A DNA stretch of 49,598 nucleotides from an uncultured Bacteroidales bacterium (GCA_905210435.1 CAJLWO010000013.1:1-49598); one strand, 5' to 3'; positions 9,036 to 18,561 are shown, numbered from the stretch's first letter. Numbers and translations are program-made. The notes: generated from the letters alone by a model not told the origin.

Positions 9036-10872
9036 TATTGATAATTGTATTTGATGTTAACATTCTTTCTTCGAGATATTTGCGCTGCGGCGAAATTTCA
9101 CCTTTGAGATATTTTTCCATTACGAGCGAACCGATTGGCACTCCGTAGGTTGCGCCAAAGCCGGCGTTCTGCACGTAGACGCATATCGCTATTTTCGGGT
9201 CGTTGTAGGGCGCGAATCCTATGAAGGCGGAGTGGTCTTTGCCGTGTGGATTCTGTGCCGTTCCCGTTTTGCCGCATACCTCGATGTCGGGCAGTGCGGC
9301 CAGGCGGCAGGTTCCGCCGGTCACTGCCATGCGCATACCTTCGGCTACTGCGTCGTAATGCTCACGGTCGATAGTCGGATAGCGTTTTTCAAGATATTGG
9401 CTCTCGAGCACGGTGTCCTGCACCTCTTTGACCACGTGGGGAGTGATGAACCATCCGCGGTTGGCTACCGTGGCACACAGGTTGGCTATCTGCAGCGGCG
9501 TGGCAAGTATCTCGCCCTGGCCTATTGCAATCGAAATTATGGTGTTTGCACTCCAGCGATTCGCTCCGTAAATCTTGTCGTAGTACTGTGCGTTAGGTAT
9601 GAATCCGCGGCTTTCGCTCGGCAGGTCGACTCCGAGTTTATAGCCGTAGCCCATGCTGACGAGATGTTTTTTCCATGTCTCGAACGCGTTGGCTGCCGAG
9701 CCGTATTTGGAACGGCGGTTGTCGAGCATATTCTTCAGTCCCCAGCAGAAATATCCGTTGCACGATGTCTGCAACGCGGGTTTGAGCGGAAGGGGCGAAC
9801 CGTGTCCGTGGCATCCTACACGCAGACCGCCGTTGATATATCCGCGGTAACATGGATATGTAGTCTGTAACGAGATTATACCTTCCTGGAGCAATATCAG
9901 CCCCTGAGTAGGCTTGAATGTGGAGCCGGGGGGGTATGCGGCCATAAGCGCGCGGTCGAACAGCGGCTTGTAGAAATCCTCCGTGAGTTTCCTGTAATTC
10001 TCGCCGCGCTGGCGTCCGATCAGTTCGGTCGGATCGTATGTTGGGCTTGATACCATGCACAGAATCTCGCCGGTCGACGGCTCTATTGCCACTACGGCAC
10101 CTATTTTATTGACCATCAGGCTTTCGGCATATTCCTGCAGCTTGATGTCAAGACTAAGTTTGAGGTTACGGCCTGCTATGCCCGGAATATCCTCGGCACC
10201 GTCGCGGTAACGCCCCTGTATGCGGCCGTGTGCGTCGCGTATGAGTATCTCTTTTCCCTTGAATCCGCGCAGATGATGGTCATAGCTCTTTTCCACCCCG
10301 AGGTCGCCGCAGTAGTCACCGCGCTCGTAGTAGGGGTCGCGCTTTATGTCGGCGGGGTTTACTTCGCGTATGTTGCCGAGCACGTTGGCCGCCGACCGGT
10401 GGTTGTATTGGCGGAGTATTCGTTTCTGTATGAAGAAGCCCGGGAAGCGGTAGAGCTTTTCCTGAAGGCGTCCGTAGTCCTGCGCCGACAGCTGGGTGAT
10501 TAGTGTCTGAGGTGTATATGTGGAGAAGCCCGGCGATTTGCGCATATCGGAAATGCGCTTGTCAAACTGTTCGCGAGTTATGTTGAGCGTGTTGCAGAAG
10601 TCGGCGGTATCGAACGGCTGCACGTCGCGCGGTATCATCATTACGTCGTAAGCCGGCTGGTTGTAAACCACCAGTTCGCCGTTGCGGTCGTAGATAAGGC
10701 CGCGGGAAGGATAGACCGTCTTTTTCAGGAAGGCATTGTTGTCGGCCGAATCCTTGTATTTGTCATCGTCAAGCTGGATGCTGTACAGTCGGGCAATATA
10801 GATTATTGCGATTAGTATGATGAATGACGCGACAACATATTTGCGTTTTTCAAGCTTATAGTCTTTTCTCAC
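9016..10872 (-). CDS. mrdA: Penicillin-binding protein 2 (elongation transpeptidase)
   Basis: This 618-residue class B PBP crosslinks peptidoglycan during rod elongation with RodA. It has a single N-terminal transmembrane helix (YVVASFIILIAIIYIARL), a PBP dimerisation domain (about 45-230) and a transpeptidase domain. Catalytic motifs are visible: S-T-F-K in PPGSTFKPTQ near residue 315, S-C-N near 369, and K-T-G in CGKTGTAQNP near 536. The length agrees with PBP2 (about 630). It overlaps rodA by 20 bases and mreD by 17 bases, which shows tight operon coupling. Confidence 0.94.
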   Translation of the reverse strand: MRKDYKLEKRKYVVASFIILIAIIYIARLYSIQLDDDKYKDSADNNAFLKKTVYPSRGLIYDRNGELVVYNQPAYDVMMIPRDVQPFDTADFCNTLNITREQFDKRISDMRKSPGFSTYTPQTLITQLSAQDYGRLQEKLYRFPGFFIQKRILRQYNHRSAANVLGNIREVNPADIKRDPYYERGDYCGDLGVEKSYDHHLRGFKGKEILIRDAHGRIQGRYRDGAEDIPGIAGRNLKLSLDIKLQEYAESLMVNKIGAVVAIEPSTGEILCMVSSPTYDPTELIGRQRGENYRKLTEDFYKPLFDRALMAAYPPGSTFKPTQGLILLQEGIISLQTTYPCYRGYINGGLRVGCHGHGSPLPLKPALQTSCNGYFCWGLKNMLDNRRSKYGSAANAFETWKKHLVSMGYGYKLGVDLPSESRGFIPNAQYYDKIYGANRWSANTIISIAIGQGEILATPLQIANLCATVANRGWFITPHVVKEVQDTVLESQYLEKRYPTIDREHYDAVAEGMRMAVTGGTCRLAALPDIEVCGKTGTAQNPHGKDHSAFIGFAPYNDPKIAICVYVQNAGFGATYGVPIGSLVMEKYLKGEISPQRKYLEERMLTSNTIINSGVKKH

Positions 10873-11377
10873 GTCGGCGGGATGTTAAAGAGTCAATGGC
10901 AATTATTATGATAAAAGTCAAAAGCGTGCTCGAGGCTATCTTTATGAATAACCGCAAGGGATTGAAAAATGAAAAAGTCTCTATGAGGAAAAACAGCGTG
11001 CAGTATATGAGCGAAATGGAAAATATATATTTGAGATATACCGCCACGCCGAGCGAGCGGAACGACGGCTGTGGTGTCGACATCTCGTCCTCTCTCGGGA
11101 AATATAGATGAAGCACGGGCTTGCGCAGAATGCCGAGTATGGTGCATGCCAACGAGTTCATTCCCTGTGTATCGGAGAATATGTCAATCGTCAGCCCCAG
11201 AAGGAACGATATTGTCAGCACCCAGTTGACATTAAGCGTCACCGGCAGCTTGATTATGACATAGATAAACACCAGAGGCACGGCGTAGCCGAACAGGCAG
11301 ATATGGTTGAACACTATGACCTGTGTCAACACCATCAATACGTATAATATTACAAATTGCAGGGCTGTCTTGACCAT
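10856..11377 (-). CDS. mreD: Rod shape-determining protein MreD
   Basis: The 173-residue protein has about five hydrophobic helices and sits exactly where MreD belongs, between mreC and mrdA. MreD is poorly conserved and helps link MreC to the elongasome in the inner membrane. Its 3' end overlaps mrdA by 17 bases, and it starts five bases after the mreC stop. The call rests mainly on context, hydropathy and length. Confidence 0.85.
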   Translation of the reverse strand: MVKTALQFVILYVLMVLTQVIVFNHICLFGYAVPLVFIYVIIKLPVTLNVNWVLTISFLLGLTIDIFSDTQGMNSLACTILGILRKPVLHLYFPREDEMSTPQPSFRSLGVAVYLKYIFSISLIYCTLFFLIETFSFFNPLRLFIKIASSTLLTFIIIIAIDSLTSRRREKRL

Positions 11378-11382
11378 CGGGT

Positions 11383-12246
11383 TTATTGTTTGGTGGTGGG
11401 TTTTCCTTCATTCTCATCAATTTCCACCTGCTTGATCGAGTCGGAAATATCGCTTGAAATTACTCGTACTGTCGACAGACGGGAGAAGTCGGTCAGCAGT
11501 CTTACTCGCAGTGTATAGAAGTTGTCGTCAATAGTTTTTTCACTGCCTGTCACTATGCCGACCGGTATGCCTTCGGGAAACATTGCGGAATATCCGCTGG
11601 TGACCACCGTATCGCCGGTATTATAGACTGTATGTCGCGGAAGTTCCTCAAGCAGCGCTATCTGCGGGTCCTTCCCGTCCCATACGAGCGAGCCGAACGC
11701 TTCGTTGCCTTTGACTTTGCACGACAGTCGGAAATTGGGATTGAGCAGCGAAATCAGGCGCGAATAGCTGTCGCCTACAATATTCACCACGCCTACAATG
11801 CCGTTTTGGTCAACCACGCCCATCTCAGGCCTGATGCCGTCTTTGGCACCTTTGTTGATTGTGATGTAGTTGTACGGACGGTGGATGCTGTTGTTGATTA
11901 CCGATGCTATGACAAAAGTATAGGGCCGCAATGCCTCCGGTGCAATCATCGTGTCGGCATAATATTTCTCCTGATAGAGCTGGAGGGTTGCTTTCATGCC
12001 GAGAAGTTCTTCCTCCAGACGGGCGTTCTGTATCTGGAGTTCCTCGTTTGTCTCACGCAGATTGAAATATGACGTGATGTTGTGTGACAAATCATATATT
12101 CCTGCCGTCAGCCTTCCCGCCGATGTCATATATATATGATGCTGGTAGGGATTTTTGTCAAACAGGAATATACAGCTCACAATCACATAGAATGCAAATA
12201 CAAACCATGTGCTGTATTTTATGAGAAAATCAATTAGATTGCGCAC
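11383..12246 (-). CDS. mreC: Rod shape-determining protein MreC
   Basis: This 287-residue bitopic protein has an N-terminal membrane helix (STWFVFAFYVIVSCIFLF), a coiled coil around residues 60-105 (ETNEELQIQNARLEEELLG), and the periplasmic beta-barrel domain with the family pattern NKGAKDGIRPEMGVVDQNGIVG. MreC organises PBP2/RodA along the envelope. The acidic, lysine-rich C-terminal tail (IDENEGKPTTKQ) is typical of divergent Bacteroidetes MreC. A 272-base gap with a palindromic repeat separates it from mreB. Confidence 0.92.
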   Translation of the reverse strand: MRNLIDFLIKYSTWFVFAFYVIVSCIFLFDKNPYQHHIYMTSAGRLTAGIYDLSHNITSYFNLRETNEELQIQNARLEEELLGMKATLQLYQEKYYADTMIAPEALRPYTFVIASVINNSIHRPYNYITINKGAKDGIRPEMGVVDQNGIVGVVNIVGDSYSRLISLLNPNFRLSCKVKGNEAFGSLVWDGKDPQIALLEELPRHTVYNTGDTVVTSGYSAMFPEGIPVGIVTGSEKTIDDNFYTLRVRLLTDFSRLSTVRVISSDISDSIKQVEIDENEGKPTTKQ

Positions 12247-12336
12247 CTGACAGCGTGATTAACTACGTGATTTACTGAGTGAGAATGCTTGCATGCCGTA
12301 ATCGTATGACGGGGGAGTGACATTATTTTTCATCCG

Positions 12337-12400
12337 GCGGTTAAAAACCGCGGCTACTATACCAAGCGATTTGGTAATCAGACCGGTAGTAGCCGCGGTT
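12337..12400. repeat. Palindromic intergenic repeat, family 1, copy A
   Basis: An imperfect palindrome of about 64 bases has arms GTTAAAAACCGCGGCTACTA and TAGTAGCCGCGG plus TTTC. It lies between mreC and mreB. Closely related copies sit at 20044-20120 and 29159-29239. A partial arm (TAACCGCGGTTTG) also occurs near 12432. It has no coding content. Confidence 0.8.
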
Positions 12401-12518
12401 TCTTTGCAGAACAAAGCGCCAAAGGCGATTAGTAACCGCGGTTTGTAAAAATCGAATTTTGACACAATCTCATCAATGTGATTCGGATTGCATACTTGTT
12501 CCGGTTGTATACCGTTTA

Positions 12519-13538
12519 TTACCGGATGAGGAATGAGAAGTGGTCGATGTTTTTCAATGCCACTCCCGTGCCTTTTGCTACCGCAAGCAACGGTTCGTCG
12601 GCAACGTGGAACTGTATGCCGATTTTGTCGGTCAGACGCTTGTCGAGACCGCGCAGCATAGCGCCTCCTCCGGCGAGCCAGATACCGTTGTGTACTATAT
12701 CGGCGTAAAGTTCGGGCGGAGTCTGTTCAAGTGCGCTCAGCACCGCAGCTTCAATCTTCGAAATCGATTTCTCGATGCAGTGCGAAATTTCCTGATACGA
12801 GACGGGAATTTCCATCGGGAGAGCTGTCATCTGGTTGGGACCGTGCACGATATAATCCTCCGGCGGATTTTCAAGCTCGGTCAGAGCCGAGCCTACGTGC
12901 ATCTTGATCTGTTCGGCCGTGCGCACACCCACCTTGACATTATGGGCGCGGCGCATGTGTCCCTGAATGTCGTCGGTCAGGTCGTCGCCGGCTATCTGGA
13001 TGCTTTTGTTGGAAACGATACCTCCGAGAGATATTACTGCAATTTCGGTAGTACCTCCGCCTATGTCGACAATCATGTTGCCTTCGGCGGCCGCTACGTC
13101 GAGACCTATGCCGAGGGCTGCCGCCATAGGTTCATATATCATGTAGACATCGCGTCCGTTGGCATGCTCCGATGAGTCGCGTACCGCACGAATCTCGACC
13201 TCGGTCGAACCTGACGGAATGCCCACAACCATACGCAGCGAGGGGGAGAACCAGTTGTTTTTTGAACTTGCCTTCTTCACAAGTCCGCGTATCATAAGCT
13301 CGGCGGCGTTGAAGTCGGCAATCACACCCTTGCGCAGCGGGCGGACGGTGCGTATGTTGTCCGGCTCCTTGCCTTCCATCAGCTGTGCCTCCTTGCCGAC
13401 AGCTATCAGCTTGTCGGTGCGGCGGTCTAGAGCCACGATTGAAGGCTCGTCGATAACGATTTTATCGTTGTGTATGATGATTGTATTGGCCGTGCCAAGG
13501 TCAATTGCAATCTCTTTGGTGAGGCTGAATAATCTCAT
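12519..13538 (-). CDS. mreB: Actin-like cell-shape protein MreB
   Basis: The 339-residue cytoplasmic actin homologue forms membrane-associated filaments that guide cell-wall elongation. Conserved nucleotide-binding segments are present: phosphate 1 AIDLGTANTIIIH (about 10-22), phosphate 2 DIGGGTTEIAVISLGG (about 155-170), and the adenosine motif WLAGGGAMLRGLD near 285. The length fits the family (about 340-347). It is the first gene of the rod-shape cluster. The 240 bases upstream contain a palindromic element rather than a recognisable promoter. Confidence 0.96.
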   Translation of the reverse strand: MRLFSLTKEIAIDLGTANTIIIHNDKIVIDEPSIVALDRRTDKLIAVGKEAQLMEGKEPDNIRTVRPLRKGVIADFNAAELMIRGLVKKASSKNNWFSPSLRMVVGIPSGSTEVEIRAVRDSSEHANGRDVYMIYEPMAAALGIGLDVAAAEGNMIVDIGGGTTEIAVISLGGIVSNKSIQIAGDDLTDDIQGHMRRAHNVKVGVRTAEQIKMHVGSALTELENPPEDYIVHGPNQMTALPMEIPVSYQEISHCIEKSISKIEAAVLSALEQTPPELYADIVHNGIWLAGGGAMLRGLDKRLTDKIGIQFHVADEPLLAVAKGTGVALKNIDHFSFLIR

Positions 13539-13572
13539 TTTGTCTGTTTATCAATCAATGTTGGGGGGTTAT

Positions 13573-13757
13573 TAAGTAACTGTTTAAAATTATTTTATAC
13601 TAACCATTCTCATTATTTTAATATTCTGCCGGAGTCTTTTTCGTCGCTTTCCGTCTCGTCATCAGTCATGTAGCTCGCTACACTCCTTCTTCCTCACCGG
13701 AAATCGCCTGAAAAATCCTTCCGTCATAATATCAAAATAATTTTGAACAGTTACTTA
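13573..13757. repeat. MITE-like palindromic element between purH and mreB
   Basis: The 185-bp stretch is bounded by terminal inverted repeats of about 23 bp: TAAGTAACTGTT-T-AAAATTATTTT on the left and the complement of the same sequence, with C for T, on the right. An internal palindrome GTAGC-GA-GCTAC lies near the centre. No real gene is present; the minus strand holds only a 21-codon frame starting ATGACGGAAGG. The shape suggests a non-autonomous mobile or REP-like repeat. Confidence 0.75.
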
Positions 13758-13778
13758 TAATCAAGTGTGATGCTTTGA

Positions 13779-15305
13779 TTAATGTTTGAAGTGACGGATA
13801 CCGGTCGTTACCATTGCCATGCCGTGGGCATCACAGTATTCCACCGATTCGTTGTCACGGATTGAACCTCCGGGATGTATGACTGCGGTTATGCCGGCCT
13901 GGTCGGCTATCTCCACGCAGTCGGCGAAGGGGAAGAATGCATCCGAAGCCATTACGGCGCCGTGGAGGTCGAAACCGAACGACTGAGCCTTGGCTATAGC
14001 CTGACGCAGGGCGTCGACACGTGATGTCTGGCCGATGCCGCTTGCATAGAGCTGGCCGTTCTTGGCAAGCACGATGGCGTTGCTCTTCGACTGCTTCACA
14101 ATCTTGTTGGCGAACAGGAGGTCGTTGATTTGCTCGGTCGTGGGAGCGACTTTTGTTACAGTCTTGAGCATATCGGGAGTCTCGACGGCTGTATCGCGGT
14201 CCTGTACGAGTGAGCCGTTGAGTACCGAGCGGAACTGACGTGTACGCGGAGCGGGAAGCTTCTGTACGAGGATGATGCGGTTTTTCTTCTGCTCAAGCAC
14301 ATTGAGAGCACCTTCGGTATAGGAGGGCGCGATGATTACCTCGAAGAATATCTTGTTGATTTCATTTGCTACCTCTTCATCAATTTCGGTGTTGGAGATA
14401 AGCACGCCGCCGAATGCCGATACGGGGTCGCCGGCAAGAGCGTCGGTCCATGCCTGGAGAATGGTGGGACGGGTTGCCACGCCGCAGGCGTTGTTGTGCT
14501 TAAGTATTGCGAAAGTCGGCTCAGTGCCGAATTCAGCCATCAGCTGGGTTGCTGCGTCGATGTCAAGAAGATTGTTGTATGAAATCTCCTTGCCGTGGAG
14601 CTGGTCGAACATGGCGTTGAGGTCTCCGTAGAAGAATCCTTTCTGGTGGGGGTTCTCGCCGTAACGCATGGCGCGTTGTCCGTTGAGTGCGATGCGCAGG
14701 TCGTCGGCATCGGCGCCTGCGAAATAGTTGTATATGGCTGTGTCGTAGCCCGATGATACTGCAAATGCCTCTTTGGCGAACCAGCGGCGCTGTTCCAGAG
14801 TGGAAGATGCGCCTGATGCCTTGAGCATCTCGGCGAGAGGGGCGTATTGCTGTTTTGAGGCTACAATCACAACGTCGTTGTAGTTTTTGGCAGCTCCTCT
14901 TATGAGGGAGATGCCGCCTATGTCGATTTTTTCTATGATGTCAGCGTCTGATGCTCCGGAAGCCACTGTGGCCTCGAAGGGATACAGGTCGACTATAACA
15001 AGATCGATTTCCGGTATTTCGTATTGAGCTATCTGCTGACGGTCGCCTTCGTTTTCACGACGGTTGAGTATGCCGCCGAACACTTTGGGGTGCAGCGTCT
15101 TGACACGACCGCCAAGTATCGACGGGTATCCGGTCAGGTCCTCTACAGCCTGACAGCTGTAGCCTAAACTCTCGATAAATGATTTTGTACCTCCAGTGGA
15201 AAGAAACTTAACGCCATCAGCGTTCAGCAGACTCAGGATTTCTTCCAATCCATCCTTGTAAAATACCGAAACAAGTGCGGTTTTAATCTTCTTTACGTCA
15301 GACAT
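13779..15305 (-). CDS. purH: Bifunctional AICAR transformylase / IMP cyclohydrolase
   Basis: This 508-residue cytoplasmic enzyme performs the last two steps of IMP synthesis. The N-terminal MGS-like IMP cyclohydrolase domain (about 1-190) contains FLSTGGTKSFIE and GGRVKTLHPKVFGGIL. The C-terminal AICAR transformylase domain has the catalytic Lys-His of ILKHNNACGVA (near residue 266) and the FAPSYTEGAL and MASDAFFPFADCVE segments. The length matches the family (about 510-530). purH-mreB adjacency is common in Bacteroidetes. A perfect -7 box TAAATTTG lies on the minus strand at 15343-15350, 38 bases upstream. Confidence 0.96.
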   Translation of the reverse strand: MSDVKKIKTALVSVFYKDGLEEILSLLNADGVKFLSTGGTKSFIESLGYSCQAVEDLTGYPSILGGRVKTLHPKVFGGILNRRENEGDRQQIAQYEIPEIDLVIVDLYPFEATVASGASDADIIEKIDIGGISLIRGAAKNYNDVVIVASKQQYAPLAEMLKASGASSTLEQRRWFAKEAFAVSSGYDTAIYNYFAGADADDLRIALNGQRAMRYGENPHQKGFFYGDLNAMFDQLHGKEISYNNLLDIDAATQLMAEFGTEPTFAILKHNNACGVATRPTILQAWTDALAGDPVSAFGGVLISNTEIDEEVANEINKIFFEVIIAPSYTEGALNVLEQKKNRIILVQKLPAPRTRQFRSVLNGSLVQDRDTAVETPDMLKTVTKVAPTTEQINDLLFANKIVKQSKSNAIVLAKNGQLYASGIGQTSRVDALRQAIAKAQSFGFDLHGAVMASDAFFPFADCVEIADQAGITAVIHPGGSIRDNESVEYCDAHGMAMVTTGIRHFKH

Positions 15306-15445
15306 ATTGACTCTTTTGTTGTTATTCGTTGAATTTAGAGTGCAAATTTAAAAAATTTTTTTCACACATGTAGCGCTTTTTTCATCTTTTACTAAACAGA
15401 TTTTGCTGACAAATGTTAAATATGTATACATTTAATAATTTTATT

Positions 15446-15949
15446 ATGAAAAAGATTGGAATTTTCTATGGTTCTAATACCGGGACTACCGAGGCGATAG
15501 CCGGCAGACTCGCAAAGCTTTTCGGCATAGGGGAGGCCGATGTACATGATATTGCCGCGGTGGCACCTTCGCGTTTAGGCGACTATGACGTGCTTGTGCT
15601 TGGCACGTCGACATGGGGTGCCGGCGATTTGCAGGAAGACTGGTATGACTTTGTCGACGGCACCGATGCGCTCGATCTTACTGGTAAGACAATCGCGCTT
15701 TTCGGGTGTGGCGATGAAACGATGACCGAAACGTTCTGCTCCGCGGTAGGCAAGCTTTACGAGCGTTTCAAACCCACCGGCGCGACGATGATTGGCGAAT
15801 TTGATGCCGACGGATATACGTTCAACCACTCCGGCGCATTTATTGACGGCGCTTACGTGGGCTTGCTGCTTGACGAGGTCAATCATCCCGAACTGACCGA
15901 CCTGCGTCTGCGTAAATGGATCTCGGAAGTAATGTCGCAAATCGGCTGA
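15446..15949 (+). CDS. fldA: Flavodoxin (long-chain)
   Basis: The 167-residue FMN electron carrier replaces ferredoxin under iron limitation. The phosphate-binding loop GSNTGTTEAIA is at residues 8-18, the first FMN-flanking loop STWGAGDLQEDW near 56, and the second CGDETMTETFCSAVG near 90. The usual GCGDQ..Y has Glu/Met substitutions here. The start at 15446 (MKKIGIFYG) is preferred, because the 11 residues added by the upstream ATG (MLNMYTFNNFI) are not seen in flavodoxins. It is a single gene with its own terminator. Confidence 0.93.
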   Translation: MKKIGIFYGSNTGTTEAIAGRLAKLFGIGEADVHDIAAVAPSRLGDYDVLVLGTSTWGAGDLQEDWYDFVDGTDALDLTGKTIALFGCGDETMTETFCSAVGKLYERFKPTGATMIGEFDADGYTFNHSGAFIDGAYVGLLLDEVNHPELTDLRLRKWISEVMSQIG

Positions 15950-15971
15950 CCGTATGTAAATCGTAAATAAC

Positions 15972-16014
15972 AAAAATGCGGTTTGGAGCAGTGGCGACCG
16001 AACCGCATTTTTTT
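15972..16014 (+). terminator. Intrinsic terminator after flavodoxin
   Basis: A 14-bp stem AAAATGCGGTTTGG / CCGAACCGCATTTT with one G-U pair and an 11-base loop is followed by seven T residues. It is a strong Rho-independent terminator 22 bases after the stop codon. Confidence 0.9.
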
Positions 16015-16130
16015 ATGATAACATTTTAATATACAGTACAAAATCGGCATTAAGCACGCTTTGATCATCTATAAAAAATAAGTGAGATAAAAACAAGATA
16101 GGAATGCCGGATAGCCTATAAACTTTCGGA

Positions 16131-16646
16131 TTATTTTATATTCTTCACCCCTTCAACCTCCAGTAAAAATCTTTTTGTGGCAAGTCCTCCTCCATATCCT
16201 GTAAGCCTGTTGTCACTCCCGACGACCCTATGGCACGGTACGAATATGGAAATGGGGTTGGTGGCATTGGCTGAAGCTACGGCCCGCACGGCTTTCGGCT
16301 TGCCGATGCGTTGTGCAAGTACGGCATAAGAAATAGTATTTCCGTAGGGAATATTCATAAGCTCGCGGCGTACGCTTTGTTGGAATTCCGTGCCCGTCAG
16401 GTGGATAGGAATATCAAAAGAAGTCCGTTTGCCGGCGAAATATTCATCGAGTTGCGCGATTGCCTGCTCTATCACCGGAGATGTGCCTTCTTCATATTTT
16501 GCATCGAGACGGCGTTCCATATGTCGGCTGATACTGTCGCGCCGCTTTCCGTTGATCCAGTCGCATAAGCAGATTCTGTCGCCGAACGCGCCGATGATGA
16601 GAACTCCTGCAGGTGAATTATAAATGCTGATTATGATTTTTTTCAT
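16131..16646 (-). CDS. ogt: Methylated-DNA-protein-cysteine methyltransferase
   Basis: The 171-residue suicide repair protein transfers alkyl groups from O6-alkylguanine to its own cysteine. The active-site motif PCHRV lies near residue 137, the DNA-binding helix region GNTISYAVLAQRIGKPKAVRAV precedes it, and the family-specific GYGGG..K..LL..EG end follows. The length matches Ogt/MGMT (about 165-175). It is divergent from the DHH phosphoesterase gene and appears to stand alone. Confidence 0.93.
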   Translation of the reverse strand: MKKIIISIYNSPAGVLIIGAFGDRICLCDWINGKRRDSISRHMERRLDAKYEEGTSPVIEQAIAQLDEYFAGKRTSFDIPIHLTGTEFQQSVRRELMNIPYGNTISYAVLAQRIGKPKAVRAVASANATNPISIFVPCHRVVGSDNRLTGYGGGLATKRFLLEVEGVKNIK

Positions 16647-16839
16647 GTGATTGTTTTATGCTGATGTTGTTATGATATATTCCAAACGGTTGTAAAATTA
16701 CATTTTTTTGCCCGGGAGGCAAAATCTGTGATAAGTTTTGCGTAAATAATGATAAATAATATGGAAAGGATTGAAACTTCTTGTGTGTATGAATACGTGT
16801 AGCGATTCCGCCTCAAAAACGTGAAAAACGGTTAATTGC

Positions 16840-16870
16840 TTTGCGGGGCGAGCGATTTGTTTTATCTTTG
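16840..16870 (+). promoter_or_regulatory. Promoter of the DHH phosphoesterase gene
   Basis: A perfect -33 TTTG (16840-16843) and -7 TATCTTTG (16863-16870) are separated by 19 bases, the textbook Bacteroidetes arrangement. Transcription would begin near 16876, which excludes the upstream in-frame ATG at 16841 as the true start of the next gene. Confidence 0.8.
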
Positions 16871-16897
16871 TGGTTTAAAACAAAATATAATACAGAT

Positions 16898-17932
16898 ATG
16901 CTTAGTCGCCTGATTGACGAAAAGAATATAAAAGAACTGCGCAAACTGCTTGAAACATGTGACAAAATTGTGATTACTACACACATAGCTCCCGACGGCG
17001 ATGCTATCGGCAGTTCGCTCGGGCTGGCTAATGTGCTCAATGCCATAGGCAAGACAGTCAAGGTTATCACTCCCGATATGCCTCCGCGCAATCTTATGTT
17101 TCTGCCGGGTGCGAAGGATATTATCGTATATACAAAGTACACGGAATTCGCACAGCAGCTTTTGCGTGATGCCGACCTGATTTTCGCCCTCGATTACAAT
17201 GACATCAAGCGTATAGACCGCGTCGGAGATGCTTTGGCCGCGTCAAAGGCTCCGAAAGCGATGATTGACCATCACCTTTTCCCGGGCGATTTTGTCGACG
17301 TCAGGATTTCGCATCCCGAGGTGTCGTCGACATCAATGCTTGTGTTCAGGGTATTGTGCCGTCTCGAGCTTTTCCCCTATATCGACAAGGATGCCGCCAC
17401 ATGCATCTATACGGGCATGATGACCGATACGGGAAATTTCTCGTACAATTCAAATGACCCTGACCTTTATATAGTGATAAGCGAATTGCTTAAAAAGGGT
17501 ATAAACAAGGATGCTATATATTCAAAGGTATATAATTCCAATACTCCCGACCGTCTGCGCCTCAACGGATATGCCATTGAGCAGAAGATGAAAGTCTACG
17601 ACGGCTATCACGGAGCGCTGATTACTCTCAGTCGTGATGAGCTTAACCGGTTCCACTATCAGAAAGGGGATACCGAGAGTCTGGTAAACGTGCCTCTGAG
17701 TGTTCCCGACATTGTGTTCTCATTCTTTCTGCGTGAAGAGTCTGACTATATAAAGGTGTCGGCGCGGTCGAAAGGGGAGTTCCCGGTCAATAAGATATGC
17801 GAGGAGAAATTCAACGGAGGCGGCCATAAAAATGCTGCCGGCGGTGAATTTTACGGCACCATGGAGGAGGCTGTGGCGCATTTTGAAAAGATAATACCCG
17901 AATATCTGCATCTGATTGAACGAAATGACTGA
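16898..17932 (+). CDS. nrnA: DHH-family phosphoesterase (NrnA-like)
   Basis: This 344-residue cytoplasmic hydrolase belongs to the NrnA/RecJ DHH family, which degrades short oligoribonucleotides (and pAp or cyclic-dinucleotide products in some members). Motif HIAPDGDAIGSSLGL is near residue 29, LIFALDYND near 93, and the DHH signature AMIDHHLFPGD near 125. The DHHA1 domain ends in the glycine-rich NGGGHKNAAGGEF near 310. The start at 16898 (MLSRLIDEKN) is chosen because the promoter overlaps the earlier ATG. It is followed by the DUF4827 and glmM genes in the same direction. Confidence 0.88.
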   Translation: MLSRLIDEKNIKELRKLLETCDKIVITTHIAPDGDAIGSSLGLANVLNAIGKTVKVITPDMPPRNLMFLPGAKDIIVYTKYTEFAQQLLRDADLIFALDYNDIKRIDRVGDALAASKAPKAMIDHHLFPGDFVDVRISHPEVSSTSMLVFRVLCRLELFPYIDKDAATCIYTGMMTDTGNFSYNSNDPDLYIVISELLKKGINKDAIYSKVYNSNTPDRLRLNGYAIEQKMKVYDGYHGALITLSRDELNRFHYQKGDTESLVNVPLSVPDIVFSFFLREESDYIKVSARSKGEFPVNKICEEKFNGGGHKNAAGGEFYGTMEEAVAHFEKIIPEYLHLIERND

Positions 17933-17985
17933 TTATGTCAGCGTGAATAAAAATCTCTTTTAAAATCAAAGTATACACTATAATA

Positions 17986-18561
17986 ATGAAATTATCCCAT
18001 CTTTGTATGCTTGCTGTTGCCGGAGTGGCTTCGGCAATGTCGTTTTCAAGCTGCGACAGCGGCAAAAGTTATGCCGACCTTCTTACCGAGGAGACCCATG
18101 CAGTGAATTATTTCCTCTCCAATCATCGCGTCGTGGATGAAATTCCCGCTGATTCGGTCTTCGAGTATGGCACAGACGCTCCATATTATCGTATTGATGA
18201 GGACAGCAACCTGTATATGCAGGTGATAAATCCCGGAACGCCTGACAACAAGGTAGAGAATGACGAGCTAATATATTTCCGTTATACGCGTTATAATCTG
18301 AAATATTATTTCGATACCGGCGAAATGGTCGGCAGCGGTAATTCCAACAATCTGAACATCATGGCCACCTCGTTCCGTTTCGGCAACACAATGCTGTCGT
18401 CGGCATCGCAGTATGGCATGGGCATACAGGAACCGCTTAAATTTCTCGGCGTCGACTGCGAGGTAAACCTCGTCGTCAAGTCGCAGCTCGGACCGACCGA
18501 CGATATTGCCGCAGTCGTGCCCTATATGTACAATCTGCGCTACTTCCGTCAGCCCTATTGA
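17986..18561 (+). CDS. DUF4827 lipoprotein
   Basis: The 191-residue protein has a lipoprotein signal peptide ending in a lipobox-like FSSC (near residue 23), so it is probably exported and lipidated. The rest matches the DUF4827 pattern: SYADLLTEETHAVNYFLSNHRV, a long beta-rich middle, and VPYMYNLRYFRQ at the end. The overall layout resembles FKBP-like folds seen in Bacteroidetes lipoproteins. It sits 53 bases after the DHH gene and 75 bases before glmM, a neighbourhood conserved in the order. Molecular function is unknown. Confidence 0.82.
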   Translation: MKLSHLCMLAVAGVASAMSFSSCDSGKSYADLLTEETHAVNYFLSNHRVVDEIPADSVFEYGTDAPYYRIDEDSNLYMQVINPGTPDNKVENDELIYFRYTRYNLKYYFDTGEMVGSGNSNNLNIMATSFRFGNTMLSSASQYGMGIQEPLKFLGVDCEVNLVVKSQLGPTDDIAAVVPYMYNLRYFRQPY

